In this document: in pieces, positions 1 through 8,971 of the stretch | Layout of the letters: each line of letters opens with the position of its first letter | How positions within the stretch are numbered: position 1 is the first letter of the stretch | Source of the DNA: Marinobacter sp. X15-166B | Lineage (GTDB): Bacteria > Pseudomonadota > Gammaproteobacteria > Pseudomonadales > Oleiphilaceae | Length of the DNA stretch: 64,000 nucleotides | Assembly: GCF_001752365.1 (NCBI RefSeq) | Contig: NZ_MEIY01000001.1 | Span: 3,194,272-3,258,271 of the forward strand | Reading direction: 5' to 3' | Made by a program: the position numbers and the translations under genes | The notes under the pieces: model-generated | The model's database searches: none | What the model saw: the letters and a program-made list of their open reading frames with translations, nothing else | What the model was told of the DNA's origin: nothing

Positions 1-1557
1 CTGCTGGCACTGTCGGGGTGGTTCATCAGTGCCACCGCGATGACCGGGTTGCTGTTGGCCGCCGGGGTGCCATCGTCGTTGAATATTTACACACCCGGTG
101 GCGGCATCCGCTTTTTTGCCATCAGCCGGACCCTGGGCCGTTACGCCGAGCGGGTGTACAACCACGACACCATACTGCGCCTGCTGGCCGATACCCGGGT
201 CCGCTTGTTTCAGGGTCTGGTCACCGCCAAGCCGGACGTGCAGACAGGCCGCACGGGCGCCCAATGGCTGACCCGCCTGACCAGTGATCTCGACGCCCTG
301 GACACCCTGTACATCCGTCTGGTGGCGCCCTCTGCGGTGGCACTGATCATCTCCGGTACGGTGGCTGCGCTTGCCGGCTGGCTCTTGCCCCCCGCGTACG
401 CGGCGATACTTGCCGCCTGCTTGCTGGGGGCCTTGTTGCTGGCAACCCTGGGGCTGTTTTACCGGACCCGCCGACTTGCGGGCGCGCGGGTACTCAGTGA
501 AGAACGCATCCGGGTGACCGCAGTGGCCTACGTAGAAGGCAACGCCGAGCTAACCGCCGCCGGCACATGGGACTTTCACGCCAGCCAACTGCAAAACCTG
601 ACCGGGAACTTTTCCCGGCAACAGGCAATCGTGGATGTGCGCACCGGTTGGCATCAGGCGGTTGCCACCCTGTTAACCAACGGCGCCGCGGTCGCGGCAT
701 TGGCCGGGGGGTTGTTGATGGTTGAAAGTGGCGCCATCAGCGGCCCGGTCAGCGTAATATTTCCGTTGCTGCTGCTTGGCTTTGGCGAGGTTTACGGCGC
801 ACTGCCCGAGGCGTTCGGACGGCTGGGCGGAACGATTGCAGCCGCCGCCCGATTAAACCGGGATTGCGCAGCGCCCGTGGGGGCCGCTCCGGCAGAGGAA
901 CCGTTTGCCGATGCCAACGTCTCCCCCGCAGGCGCCTGTCTGACCCTAACCGAGGTGAGCGTCCATTACGGCGAGTCGGCAGCGGCCCTCGGCCCGCTGT
1001 CTCTGGCCCTGACAGCCGGCCAGCATCTGGGCGTCATCGGTGCGTCCGGCAGTGGCAAATCCACTCTGGCCAACGTCTTGGCCGGCCTGATCCCCCCCCA
1101 ACACGGTCGCGTTACACGCCATGTCGCGCCAGGGGACCTTGCGTACCTGACCCAGCGCACGGTGCTGTTCAATGACACCTTGCGCAACAATCTGGTGCTG
1201 GACGGCCGGGTGTTAAGCGACCAACAGCTCTGGCGCATCCTGGCGCTGGTGGACCTTACCGAGCGGGTAGCCACCATGCCAGACGGGCTTGATAGCTGGC
1301 TGGGTGCGCATGGCCACAGCTTATCCGGTGGAGAGGCGCGGCGTGTAGCGCTGGCCCGAACCCTGTTGACCGAGGCCAGCGTAGTGATTCTGGATGAGCC
1401 CTTTACCGGGGTGGATCACGCCACCCGGGCGCGGATCAGCGCAGCGCTGGCGGAGGAATTAGCCACCCGCACTCTGGTGGTGCTGGCCCATGATCGTGAT
1501 GCCCTGCTGCCCACGGATCGGCTGATCCATCTGCAGCAGGCGCGCTGCGCGGTCTAA
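1..1557 (+). CDS. cydC: CydC-like thiol-reductant ABC exporter subunit, 5' end cut by the window
   Basis: Half of the CydDC heterodimer, an inner-membrane ABC exporter of cysteine/glutathione needed for cytochrome bd assembly (family knowledge). The reading frame is open from base 1, so the start lies outside; roughly the first 35-40 residues are missing judged by usual family length. The transmembrane domain fills the first half. The ATPase domain follows, with Walker A GASGSGKST near 1039-1065, signature LSGGEARR near 1321, and Walker B VVILDEP near 1381-1401. The segment GGGIRFFAISRTLGRYAERV close to the visible N-terminus is typical of CydC. The stop overlaps the convergent downstream gene by 4 bp. 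cydD would be expected just upstream, outside the window. Confidence 0.9.
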   Translation: MLALSGWFISATAMTGLLLAAGVPSSLNIYTPGGGIRFFAISRTLGRYAERVYNHDTILRLLADTRVRLFQGLVTAKPDVQTGRTGAQWLTRLTSDLDALDTLYIRLVAPSAVALIISGTVAALAGWLLPPAYAAILAACLLGALLLATLGLFYRTRRLAGARVLSEERIRVTAVAYVEGNAELTAAGTWDFHASQLQNLTGNFSRQQAIVDVRTGWHQAVATLLTNGAAVAALAGGLLMVESGAISGPVSVIFPLLLLGFGEVYGALPEAFGRLGGTIAAAARLNRDCAAPVGAAPAEEPFADANVSPAGACLTLTEVSVHYGESAAALGPLSLALTAGQHLGVIGASGSGKSTLANVLAGLIPPQHGRVTRHVAPGDLAYLTQRTVLFNDTLRNNLVLDGRVLSDQQLWRILALVDLTERVATMPDGLDSWLGAHGHSLSGGEARRVALARTLLTEASVVILDEPFTGVDHATRARISAALAEELATRTLVVLAHDRDALLPTDRLIHLQQARCAV

Positions 1558-2792
1558 TCGGTGTGCACCACCTCGAAGGTCAACCCGGCCCGCTCGGTCA
1601 GCCGGGTGAGCAGTTGGTCCCCGAACAGAGCGGCCGGCGTCCAGAAGCCTCCCGGCTGATCTGTCGCGCCAATATCAAAAGCCAGGCACGCCGCAGCCTC
1701 TCCCAGCATCTTGCTGGTGGAGCCGTACCCAGGATCGGCATCACCCGTGACTTTGGTGGTGATGGTCTGCCCTGCGGCGGTGTGACCAACGAATCGCAGA
1801 TCGTAAAACCCGTTTTTCTGGGCCTCCGCCGTGGGCCCCTCTCCGGGCTTGGGCAGCACAAAACGCTCCAGCGCCCAGCGCGTGGGTTTGATGGCCGAAC
1901 CGAGCATGAACCCACCCAACCCGGCCACCAGCCCATAGGCAGCAACGCGCCCCTTGAGCCCCCGACCGGTCATCATCGCTTCGTCGTAGGTGAAGTTTTC
2001 GCCGTACGCCGCACCCTGCAGGGCGTTCGAACGATGCACAATGCGGGTGTTGATCGCAGCCATGATAAATGGCGCCAGCCACACGTCGAACTGGTCGTCA
2101 TAGCGCGGCGCTTTCAGATTGGGCTGGCGAACGTCGGGCCGATGCTCCGGGGGGCAAATAGAATAGGGATTGGCCAGTTCTTTACGCAACGCAGGGTCCG
2201 CCGCGATTTCTTTGGAGATATTGACCATGCTGGCCACCGTGCCGCCTGACAGCCCACCTTTAGCGGCTTTCACCCGCATCCGCACGCTGTCACAGGGGAC
2301 GCCGAAGGCTTTTTGCGCTTGCTGCTGCAAATACCAGACCCCCAGATCGGAGGGAATCGAATCGAACCCGCAACAGTGGACAATGCGCGCACCGCTGGCT
2401 TTGGCCTGGGCTTCGTAGGTTTCGATCATCCGGCGAATCCACTGCACTTCGCCGGTGAGATCACAATAATCCGTGCCCGTCTCCACGCAGGCTTTGATCA
2501 CCGGTTCGCCGTACAACGCATATGGGCCGACGGTGGACACAAGGACGCGGGTTTGCTCACACAGCTGCACGAGACTGGCGGGGTCCTTGGCATCGGCCAC
2601 GACCACCGGCAACCCTTCGGCTGCGGCGCCCAGTTGTTCTTTGAGTCGGGTCAGCTTGGTGGCTGACCGGCCGGCAATGGCCCACTTGACTTGCTGGCCC
2701 ACGCCGTGTGTGCGTAGCAAGTAGGCCGCGACAATCTGACCGACGAAACTGGTCGCACCGAACACCACCAGATCAAACTTATTGTTGTTCAT
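1554..2792 (-). CDS. Saccharopine dehydrogenase-family NAD(P)-binding oxidoreductase
   Basis: A 412-residue protein with an N-terminal Rossmann fold (VVFGATSFVGQIVAAYLL, residues about 9-26). The later text, with a GFDSIPSDLG motif near residue 143, matches the saccharopine dehydrogenase/trans-acting enoyl reductase-like family. Members of this subgroup are usually not true lysine-pathway enzymes, and the substrate here is unknown. The hydrophobic stretch around residues 280-300 (GLVAGLGGFMLGSAI) suggests membrane contact. The gene is convergent with cydC, overlapping it by 4 bp, and lies downstream of the etfBA terminator in the same direction, so it probably has its own promoter. Confidence 0.8.
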   Translation of the reverse strand: MNNNKFDLVVFGATSFVGQIVAAYLLRTHGVGQQVKWAIAGRSATKLTRLKEQLGAAAEGLPVVVADAKDPASLVQLCEQTRVLVSTVGPYALYGEPVIKACVETGTDYCDLTGEVQWIRRMIETYEAQAKASGARIVHCCGFDSIPSDLGVWYLQQQAQKAFGVPCDSVRMRVKAAKGGLSGGTVASMVNISKEIAADPALRKELANPYSICPPEHRPDVRQPNLKAPRYDDQFDVWLAPFIMAAINTRIVHRSNALQGAAYGENFTYDEAMMTGRGLKGRVAAYGLVAGLGGFMLGSAIKPTRWALERFVLPKPGEGPTAEAQKNGFYDLRFVGHTAAGQTITTKVTGDADPGYGSTSKMLGEAAACLAFDIGATDQPGGFWTPAALFGDQLLTRLTERAGLTFEVVHTD

Positions 2793-2807
2793 TCGTTTTC
2801 CTTAACC

Positions 2808-2836
2808 AAAAAAAGGCGCTTAATAGCGCCTTTTTT
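2808..2836 (-). terminator. Rho-independent terminator after etfBA
   Basis: Hairpin with stem GGCGCT (2815-2820) / AGCGCC (2825-2830) and loop TAAT, flanked by an A-run (2808-2814) and a T-run (2831-2836). Read on the minus strand it sits just past the etfA stop and ends in a U-tract. It is symmetrical enough to work in both directions. Confidence 0.85.
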
Positions 2837-2853
2837 GTAACTGAAGCAATAGG

Positions 2854-3795
2854 TTATACTACTTTCTTCAATTCTTCTTCAAGCTGCGGTACCGCTTCGA
2901 ACAAATCCGCGACCAGACCGTAATCGGCCACCTGGAAAATCGGTGCGTCTTCGTCCTTGTTGATCGCGACGATCACTTTGGAGTCAGACATACCGGCCAG
3001 ATGCTGAATGGCCCCGGAAATTCCCACGGCAATGTACAGCTGGGGGGCAACGATTTTACCGGTCTGGCCGACCTGCATATCGTTGGGTACAAACCCGGCG
3101 TCAACGGCGGCCCGGGACGCGCCAACCGCCGCTCCCAGAATATCGGCAATCTGCTCCAGCATTTTGAAGTTTTCACCGTTTTGCATGCCACGACCACCGG
3201 ATACCACGGTACCGGCACTGGCCAGGTCAGGACGGTCAGACTTGGCCAGTTCTTCGCCTACGAAGGAAGACAAGCCGGCATCTTTTACGACATCGACCGC
3301 CTCAACATTAGCCGCTCCGCCGTCAGCGGCCACCGGATCGAACCCGGTCGGACGCACGGTAATCACCTTGATGCTGTCGCCGGACTGGACCGTAGCAACC
3401 GCATTACCTGCATAAATCGGACGTACAAAGGTGTCTGCAGACTCAACCCGGATGATGTCGGAAACCTGGGCAACATCCAGCAGGGCCGCAACCCGGGGCA
3501 TAAAATCTTTACCGGTGGTGCCTGCGGAGGTCAGGATGTGACTGTAGTTTTGGCCCAGCTCAACAACCAGAGCGGCCAGGTTTTCACCCAGAAAGTGCTC
3601 GTAAACGGCATTGTCAGCGACCAGCACCTTGCTGACGCCTTCAGCTTTCGCAGCGGCTTCGGCTACGGCGCCACAGTTCGCACCTGCCACCAGCAGATCA
3701 ATATCGCCACCGATGGCTTTGGCCGCGGCAACCACGCTCAGAGTTGCCGGTTTCAGGCTGCTGTTGTCATGTTCAGCAATTACAAGGATGCTCAT
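2854..3795 (-). CDS. etfA: Electron transfer flavoprotein alpha subunit
   Basis: A 313-residue ETF alpha subunit, which carries FAD and passes electrons from acyl-CoA and related dehydrogenases to ETF-ubiquinone oxidoreductase. The C-terminal FAD domain shows family blocks: SGAIQHLAGMSDSKVIVAIN (about residues 255-275), then KDEDAPIFQVADYGLVADL. The N-terminus MSILVIAEHDNSSL is typical. The start codon follows the etfB stop directly with no gap, so the two are translationally coupled. A strong terminator follows. Confidence 0.95.
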   Translation of the reverse strand: MSILVIAEHDNSSLKPATLSVVAAAKAIGGDIDLLVAGANCGAVAEAAAKAEGVSKVLVADNAVYEHFLGENLAALVVELGQNYSHILTSAGTTGKDFMPRVAALLDVAQVSDIIRVESADTFVRPIYAGNAVATVQSGDSIKVITVRPTGFDPVAADGGAANVEAVDVVKDAGLSSFVGEELAKSDRPDLASAGTVVSGGRGMQNGENFKMLEQIADILGAAVGASRAAVDAGFVPNDMQVGQTGKIVAPQLYIAVGISGAIQHLAGMSDSKVIVAINKDEDAPIFQVADYGLVADLFEAVPQLEEELKKVV

Positions 3796-4545
3796 TCAGA
3801 TCACCTTCGCTTCGTTCTTCAGTTTGTTAACCAGCTCTGCAACGTCAGCCACCTTCACCCCTGCCTGGCGGGCAGCCGGAGCTTCTACTTTCAAGGTCTT
3901 GAGACGCGGTGCCAGCTCCACACCCAGGTCAGCCGGGCTCATGGCGTCGATCGGCTTTTTCTTGGCCTTCATGATGTTCGGCAGTGAGGCATAGCGCGGC
4001 TCGTTCAGGCGCAAGTCAGTGGTAACAACCGCCGGCAGGCTGAGTGCAACTGTCATCAGACCGCCGTCTACTTCGCGGGTAACGTTGACTTTGTCACCAT
4101 CAACAACCACTTCAGAGGCGAAAGTGCCCTGCCCCATACCGCTCAGTGCTGCCAGCATCTGGCCGGTCTGGTTGTTGTCGGTATCGATCGACTGTTTGCC
4201 AAGAATAACCAGCTTGGGCTCTTCTTTATCAACAATTGCCTTCAGCAGTTTGGCGGCTTCGAGAGACTGAACTTCTTCGTCCGTCTCCACATGGATGCCA
4301 CGGTCGGCACCCAGCGCCAGAGCGGTACGAATTTGCTCCTGAGCGGCTTTCGGCCCGATGGACACGACAACGATTTCAGTGGCTACACCCTTTTCCTTAA
4401 GACGAACCGCTTCTTCAACCGCGATTTCACAGAAAGGGTTCATAGCCATTTTGACGTTGGCAAGATCAACACCGGTGTTGTCCGGCTTGACACGCACTTT
4501 GACGTTGTAGTCGATAACTCGTTTTACAGCGACCAGAACCTTCAT
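3796..4545 (-). CDS. etfB: Electron transfer flavoprotein beta subunit
   Basis: A 249-residue ETF beta subunit, partner of Etf[21 protein letters not shown] at the N-terminus and [19 protein letters not shown] at about 36-54 are diagnostic of the family; the adenosine-binding loop region lies near residues 120-135 ([15 protein letters not shown]). The ATG has a clear GAGGAA ribosome site. It is divergent from the ETF-QO gene across a 434-bp spacer, so the complete ETF to quinone branch sits at one locus. Confidence 0.95.
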   Translation of the reverse strand: MKVLVAVKRVIDYNVKVRVKPDNTGVDLANVKMAMNPFCEIAVEEAVRLKEKGVATEIVVVSIGPKAAQEQIRTALALGADRGIHVETDEEVQSLEAAKLLKAIVDKEEPKLVILGKQSIDTDNNQTGQMLAALSGMGQGTFASEVVVDGDKVNVTREVDGGLMTVALSLPAVVTTDLRLNEPRYASLPNIMKAKKKPIDAMSPADLGVELAPRLKTLKVEAPAARQAGVKVADVAELVNKLKNEAKVI

Positions 4546-4979
4546 AGATTCCTCGTTCTTCTACGATGGGTTTAAAGACTCGCAAGCAGTAGCGCTCGAT
4601 GGCGAACAGCGTTCGAATACCGTTGATACCAGCGCTCATGTTGCCTGTCGTGTCGATTCATCAGCCGACAAACCGAACGTTGTAACTGCTGTCACGCCCG
4701 AAGGCGCACTGTCAGAACCGGAATAATACTGACTGCAAAGCTCGGACGGGTCAATAGTCCGTATGCACCAATACATCGCCACAATCACCTCCTGACGGGG
4801 TTTGCGGCCCGTTTTCCGGCGTTCAGCGGTGTCGAATCGCGCCAAAATCCAAGCGAACGCTTGTTTGAATTTTAAAAAGTTATATTCTGAAGAGGTACGC
4901 GGTTGATAAAGTAGGTATTATTACGACCCAGACCTTTTAACCCTATATACCTACATAAAAGACGTTTGAGGAGACCAAC
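4546..4979. other. 434-bp divergent spacer between etfB and the ETF-QO gene
   Basis: No convincing gene is present; the open frame at 4636-4845 on the minus strand has no ribosome site or recognisable protein. The spacer must hold promoters for both directions. The clearest element is the inverted repeat at 4850-4863. An AT-rich stretch at about 4868-4960 next to the ETF-QO start probably contains its promoter, but I could not fix -35/-10 boxes with confidence. Confidence 0.6.
4850..4863. promoter_or_regulatory. Inverted repeat, possible TetR-type (PsrA-like) operator
   Basis: CAAGCGAACGCTTG is a 6-bp perfect dyad around AA, followed by TTTGAA. It lies between divergent etfBA and the ETF-QO gene. 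In related gammaproteobacteria these genes are known targets of the fatty-acid-responsive TetR regulator PsrA, whose sites are short dyads containing CAAAC/GTTTG-like halves. The match here is only partial, so the assignment is inference. Confidence 0.35.
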
Positions 4980-6632
4980 GTGGAACGCGAATCGATGGAG
5001 TTTGATGTTCTGATCGTCGGCGGTGGACCGGCCGGCCTGTCAGCCGCTTGCCGTGTGATGCAGCTGGCGCAAGAATCTGGCGAAGACCTGTCCGTGTGTG
5101 TCGTCGAAAAGGGATCCGAAATCGGCGCGCACATATTGGCGGGCACGGTATTCGAGCCCACAGCCCTGACCGAACTCTTCCCCGACTGGAAAGATAAAGG
5201 CGCACCCTTGCACACACCGGTAACCCGGGATGATATTTTCCTGCTGCGCAACCAGCAGGCGGCGACCAAAGTCCCCGGGGCCTTTGTGCCCAAAAACATG
5301 CACAACCACGGCAACTACATTATCAGCCTGGGTAACTTGTGCCGCTGGCTGGCCGAGCAAGCCGAAGCGCTGGGAGTCGAGGTCTACCCTGGTTTTGCGG
5401 CCTCCGAAACCATTATCGAGGACGGTCAGGTTAAAGGCATCATCACCGGTGACATGGGGGTTGCCCGTGACGGCAGCCAGAAAGACAGCTACATGCCCGG
5501 CATGGAACTGCGCGCCAAGTACACCCTGTTTACCGAAGGCTGTCGCGGCCACCTCGGCAAGCGTCTGATCAACGACTTCAAACTGGACGAGGGCAAAGAT
5601 CCTCAGCATTATGGCATTGGTATCAAAGAGTTGTGGGATATTGACCCCGCCAAACATGAACCTGGCCTGGTGGTGCACACCACCGGCTGGCCACTGAATG
5701 AAAGCGGTTCTACCGGTGGCTCCTTCCTGTACCACCTGGAAAATGGCCAGGTGTACGTTGGTCTGATCACCGATCTGGCGTACAGCAACCCCCACCTGAG
5801 TCCGTTTGAAGAATTCCAGCGTCTGAAGCTTCACCCGGAAATTCGCAAGTATCTGGAAGGCGGCAAACGGGTATCCTATGGCGCCCGGGCCCTGACCAAA
5901 GGTGGTTTCAACGCGTTGCCCAAAATGAGCTTCCCCGGCGGTCTGCTGCTGGGCTGTAATGCAGGCACCCTCAACAGCTCGAAAATCAAAGGCTCGCACA
6001 CGGCGATGAAATCAGGTCTGCTCGGCGCCGAAGCCGTGTTTGAAGCATTGAAAGCAGGCAAGACCGGCGAAGAAATCACCAGTTTCGCAGATCGCTTCAA
6101 GGACAGCTGGCTGTACAAAGAACTCTACGACGAGCGCAACTTTGGTCCGGCCATGCACAAGTTCGGCAACATCGTCGGGGGCGCCATCGCCTTCCTCGAG
6201 CAGAACGTGCTGCGCCGCAGCCTGCCCTTTACCTTCCGCGATATGACGCCGGACCACGCCACCCTGAAACCGGCGGCCGAGGCCAAAAAAATCGACTATC
6301 CGAAGCCGGACAACACCCTGACGTTCGATCGTCTCACCTCAGTGTTCATCTCGAACACCAACCACGAGGAAGATCAGCCGATCCACCTCAAGCTGGCCGA
6401 TCCGGACGTACCCATCAACGAGAACCTGCCCAAGTACGACGAACCCGCCCAGCGTTACTGCCCGGCCGGCGTGTATGAAGTGGTGGAGCAGGACGATGGC
6501 AGCGGCAAACGCTTCCAGATTAACGCGCAGAACTGCGTGCACTGTAAGACCTGTGACATTAAAGACCCGGCCCAGAACATCACCTGGGTCACACCGGAAG
6601 GTGGCGGTGGTCCTAACTATCCAAACATGTAA
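4980..6632 (+). CDS. Electron transfer flavoprotein-ubiquinone oxidoreductase
   Basis: A 550-residue membrane-associated FAD/4Fe-4S enzyme that takes electrons from reduced ETF and reduces ubiquinone. The N-terminal FAD motif VGGGPAGLSAA is at about residues 14-24. The C-terminal ferredoxin-like segment carries the cluster cysteines in RYCPAGVYEV and QNCVHCKTCDI (about residues 495-533). Length matches the family. The start is GTG at 4980, 7 nt after an AGGAG site; an ATG five codons later is a possible alternative. The gene is divergent from etfBA, its direct redox partner, and ends at a strong terminator. Confidence 0.95.
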   Translation: MERESMEFDVLIVGGGPAGLSAACRVMQLAQESGEDLSVCVVEKGSEIGAHILAGTVFEPTALTELFPDWKDKGAPLHTPVTRDDIFLLRNQQAATKVPGAFVPKNMHNHGNYIISLGNLCRWLAEQAEALGVEVYPGFAASETIIEDGQVKGIITGDMGVARDGSQKDSYMPGMELRAKYTLFTEGCRGHLGKRLINDFKLDEGKDPQHYGIGIKELWDIDPAKHEPGLVVHTTGWPLNESGSTGGSFLYHLENGQVYVGLITDLAYSNPHLSPFEEFQRLKLHPEIRKYLEGGKRVSYGARALTKGGFNALPKMSFPGGLLLGCNAGTLNSSKIKGSHTAMKSGLLGAEAVFEALKAGKTGEEITSFADRFKDSWLYKELYDERNFGPAMHKFGNIVGGAIAFLEQNVLRRSLPFTFRDMTPDHATLKPAAEAKKIDYPKPDNTLTFDRLTSVFISNTNHEEDQPIHLKLADPDVPINENLPKYDEPAQRYCPAGVYEVVEQDDGSGKRFQINAQNCVHCKTCDIKDPAQNITWVTPEGGGGPNYPNM

Positions 6633-6654
6633 GACTGGATGTCGTCTGAGAAAG

Positions 6655-6676
6655 CCCACCTGATGGTGGGTTTTTT
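6655..6676 (+). terminator. Terminator of the ETF-QO gene
   Basis: Stem CCCACC (6655-6660) / GGTGGG (6665-6670), loop TGAT, then six T (6671-6676): a standard intrinsic terminator about 20 nt after the stop codon. Confidence 0.9.
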
Positions 6677-6759
6677 CTTTTTGTCACAGGGCGTTTTTTC
6701 TGATTACCTCAACAAAAGGGTGCACACCTCTTACCGTTCGCCGTTGCATGGAGCTTCCT

Positions 6760-7686
6760 ATGATTGTCCGTCAAAAACCCCATGCGCTTAAACTGTTCTT
6801 CACGCTGCGGGGCTCCATTCTTCGGCAGATTTACAAGCAACTCATCGTGATTGCGTTACTGAGCAGCCTTGTGGTGGCGGCGCAGTATGCTTACCCGGGC
6901 AAACTGCCCACTTATAGCCCGGCCCCGTTCACGCTGCTGGGGGTAGCCTTGGCCCTGTTTCTCGGCTTCCGCAATAACGCCAGCTACGAACGCTGGTGGG
7001 AAGCCCGCCGGCAGTGGGGCCAGCTATCGGTGGATGCCCGCAGTCTGGCCCGCCAGGTTACGTCGTTTATTGATGAAGACAGCGAAGCCGGCCGGCAAAC
7101 CCAACAGCGCCTGATTTATTTAACCATCGCCTTTGGCCACGCCTTACGTCACCAGTTGCGGCAAACGTCGCCATGGGAAGACATCGACCGTTTGGTCGAA
7201 CCAAAGCAACGAACCGCCTTGCACAAGGCACAGAACCCAGCCGGGTATCTGTTGCAATTAATGGGCAGACAAATCGGCTGCGCGCGCAAGGCTCGGCTAT
7301 TGTCCGAGTTTCAGGTGCTGAATGTGGACGAACGCATCACCTCAATGACCGGTGTTCTCGCCGCGTGCGAACGCATCCAGAACACCCCGCTGCCATTTGC
7401 GTTTAGCTTGTTGATTCATCGCACCACCTACTTATACTGCTTCATGCTGCCCTTTGGCCTGATCACGTCCATGGGCGCGGTTACACCCCTGATGTGTACC
7501 GTGATTGCCTACAGCTTTTTTGGACTGGATGCATTGAGTGAAGAGCTAGAGGAACCTTTTGGTCTGGCCACCAATGATCTGCCATTAACCACCATGTGCC
7601 GGGCTATTGAAATCAATTTATTGGAAGCGCTCGGCGAAACTCCCTTGCCTGCGCCGATTACACCGGTCAACGGCTGCCTTCAATAA
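6760..7686 (+). CDS. Bestrophin-family (UPF0187) membrane channel
   Basis: A 308-residue inner-membrane protein of the bacterial bestrophin family; characterised members are pentameric ion channels. MIVRQKPHALKLFFTLRGSI is the usual family start. FLGFRNNASYERWWEARRQW (about residues 66-85) is its hallmark. I chose ATG 6760 over the in-frame ATG 6748 because it fits the family N-terminus and has GGAG 6 nt upstream. Membrane segments are visible near residues 28-45, 50-68, 215-235 and 240-260. Physiological role unknown. It is convergent with the FKBP gene, with a shared terminator between them. Confidence 0.88.
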   Translation: MIVRQKPHALKLFFTLRGSILRQIYKQLIVIALLSSLVVAAQYAYPGKLPTYSPAPFTLLGVALALFLGFRNNASYERWWEARRQWGQLSVDARSLARQVTSFIDEDSEAGRQTQQRLIYLTIAFGHALRHQLRQTSPWEDIDRLVEPKQRTALHKAQNPAGYLLQLMGRQIGCARKARLLSEFQVLNVDERITSMTGVLAACERIQNTPLPFAFSLLIHRTTYLYCFMLPFGLITSMGAVTPLMCTVIAYSFFGLDALSEELEEPFGLATNDLPLTTMCRAIEINLLEALGETPLPAPITPVNGCLQ

Positions 7687-7695
7687 CAGCCCCAT

Positions 7696-7725
7696 AAAAA
7701 AAGCGACCCGAAGGTCGCTTTTTTT
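7696..7725. terminator. Bidirectional terminator between convergent genes
   Basis: Stem GCGACC (7703-7708) / GGTCGC (7713-7718), loop CGAA, flanked by seven A on the left and seven T on the right. It can end transcripts from both the bestrophin gene (+) and the FKBP gene (-). Confidence 0.9.
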
Positions 7726-7741
7726 ATGCCAAAGAACGCTG

Positions 7742-8203
7742 TCAGTGAACGTGACCGTGCTCTTTCTCTTCATCGCTCGGCTCGCGAACTTCAACGACTT
7801 CTACGTCAAAGTGCAGAGTTTCACCGGCGAGGGGGTGGTTCGCGTCGATCGTGACGGTTTCTTCGCTCACTTCGACGACCCGTACGACCTGCGGGCCGCC
7901 TGGGGTCTGGGCCTGGAACTGCATGCCCGGCTCAATTGTGTCTACGCCTTCAAAGGCTGAACGGGGAACTGGCTGAACCAATTCTTCATTCACTTCGCCG
8001 TAACCGTCCGCAGGTGCTACCGACACCTTGACCTTGTCGCCAGCGGTTTTGTCGTTCAGCGCACTTTCCAGTCCGCCAATAATGTTTTGAGCACCTTCCA
8101 GGTACGACAACGGCTGACGATCGTCGCCGCGGGACGAATCCAGCTCGTCTCCCTGATCATTTGTCAGTGTGTAGTGGATGGTGACAACACGAGGTTGGGC
8201 CAT
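7742..8203 (-). CDS. FKBP-type peptidyl-prolyl isomerase, SlyD-like
   Basis: A 153-residue peptidyl-prolyl cis-trans isomerase/chaperone of the SlyD type. The FKBP core starts VVTIHYTLTNDQGDELDSS and contains PLSYLEGAQNIIGGLESAL (about residues 31-49). An IF (insert-in-flap) chaperone domain follows, then NHPLAGETLHFDVEVVEV. The C-terminus is a short His-containing tail (EHGHVH), much shorter than the long metal-binding tail of E. coli SlyD. The start is the ATG at 8203, with AAGGAG upstream; the frame stays open for 100 codons further upstream but that part has no coding character. Confidence 0.88.
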   Translation of the reverse strand: MAQPRVVTIHYTLTNDQGDELDSSRGDDRQPLSYLEGAQNIIGGLESALNDKTAGDKVKVSVAPADGYGEVNEELVQPVPRSAFEGVDTIEPGMQFQAQTPGGPQVVRVVEVSEETVTIDANHPLAGETLHFDVEVVEVREPSDEEKEHGHVH

Positions 8204-8411
8204 GAGATCTCCTTGCGTGTCGCAATGACTGTTTTGGTAAATGAGAGCAATCGAAAGTGATCTGGAACAGCCAGACTGAACAGAAGAACTAACGACCACC
8301 AGCTTTGTTATAAGCCAGGCTCGGTAACAAGCTCGAAAACACAGTGTAACAAGTGTGTTGATGCGGTGGCCAGTGCCGCCCTGAAGCGCGTAGCAAATAT
8401 TTTCAGAACTG

Positions 8412-8971
8412 CTAGCCAATTTCGAATAAAACGCCCCCACTCCACACGCCGAAGAAACCCGTGTCCGCCGCGGCATGCTCCTGCGCCAGCTCCGCCAGCT
8501 CATAAAATGCCGAGGTCGTCAGGCGGGCGGTAATTCCGTGACGCACCCCAACCACTGGCCGCGGCTCGTCTGTGTGCGGGTAGCGGCCAACCGCCAAGGG
8601 GTGGGCCTTTCCTATGGCCAGGGTCTCGCCCATGTTGGTGGTCACAGTGAGTTGCTGGTCCGTACCCTGCCCCTGAACGGTCAGCGTGTGGGCAATGAGG
8701 GGGCGTCTTCGACCTGAATACGCCACTTTTCAACCGGTGTGACGAGGTAATACTCGCCATCCTCCTCACGCCGCAGAATGGTTGCAAACAGGCGGGTAAT
8801 GGCCTCCCGCTTCAGCGGCACCCCCCGATACAGCCACTGGCCATCCCGGGTTATCCGTATGTCGATGTCACCGGAGAGTTCGGGTGTCCAGGTGTCCACC
8901 GGTGGCAGACTTTTACCCCCGGAGCTTACCTGCTGCACATGTGACGCCAGTTCTTCTGGATCTTTGGTCAT
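8412..8971 (-). pseudogene. DUF1285 protein, frameshifted
   Basis: The first part (to about codon 90) reads LPPVDTWTPELSGDIDIRI, then LFATILRREEDGEYYLVTPV. The second part, in another frame, reads TVTTNMGETLAIGKAHPL, ending FFGVWSGGVLFEIG. Together they match a complete DUF1285 protein of about 186 residues. The shift falls at a run of five G (8699-8703); one more base restores one frame. Function of DUF1285 is unknown. The ATG at 8971 overlaps the TAA of the radical SAM gene by 1 nt, indicating translational coupling. It may be a sequence error rather than a dead gene. Confidence 0.8.

Noticed and set aside
4636-4845. 69-codon minus-strand frame in the etf spacer
   Set aside because: No ribosome site, no recognisable domain, and composition unlike a protein.
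8204-8503. 100-codon N-terminal extension of the FKBP protein
   Set aside because: Internal ATG has AAGGAG and matches the family start; the extension has no domain and runs over the promoter region.
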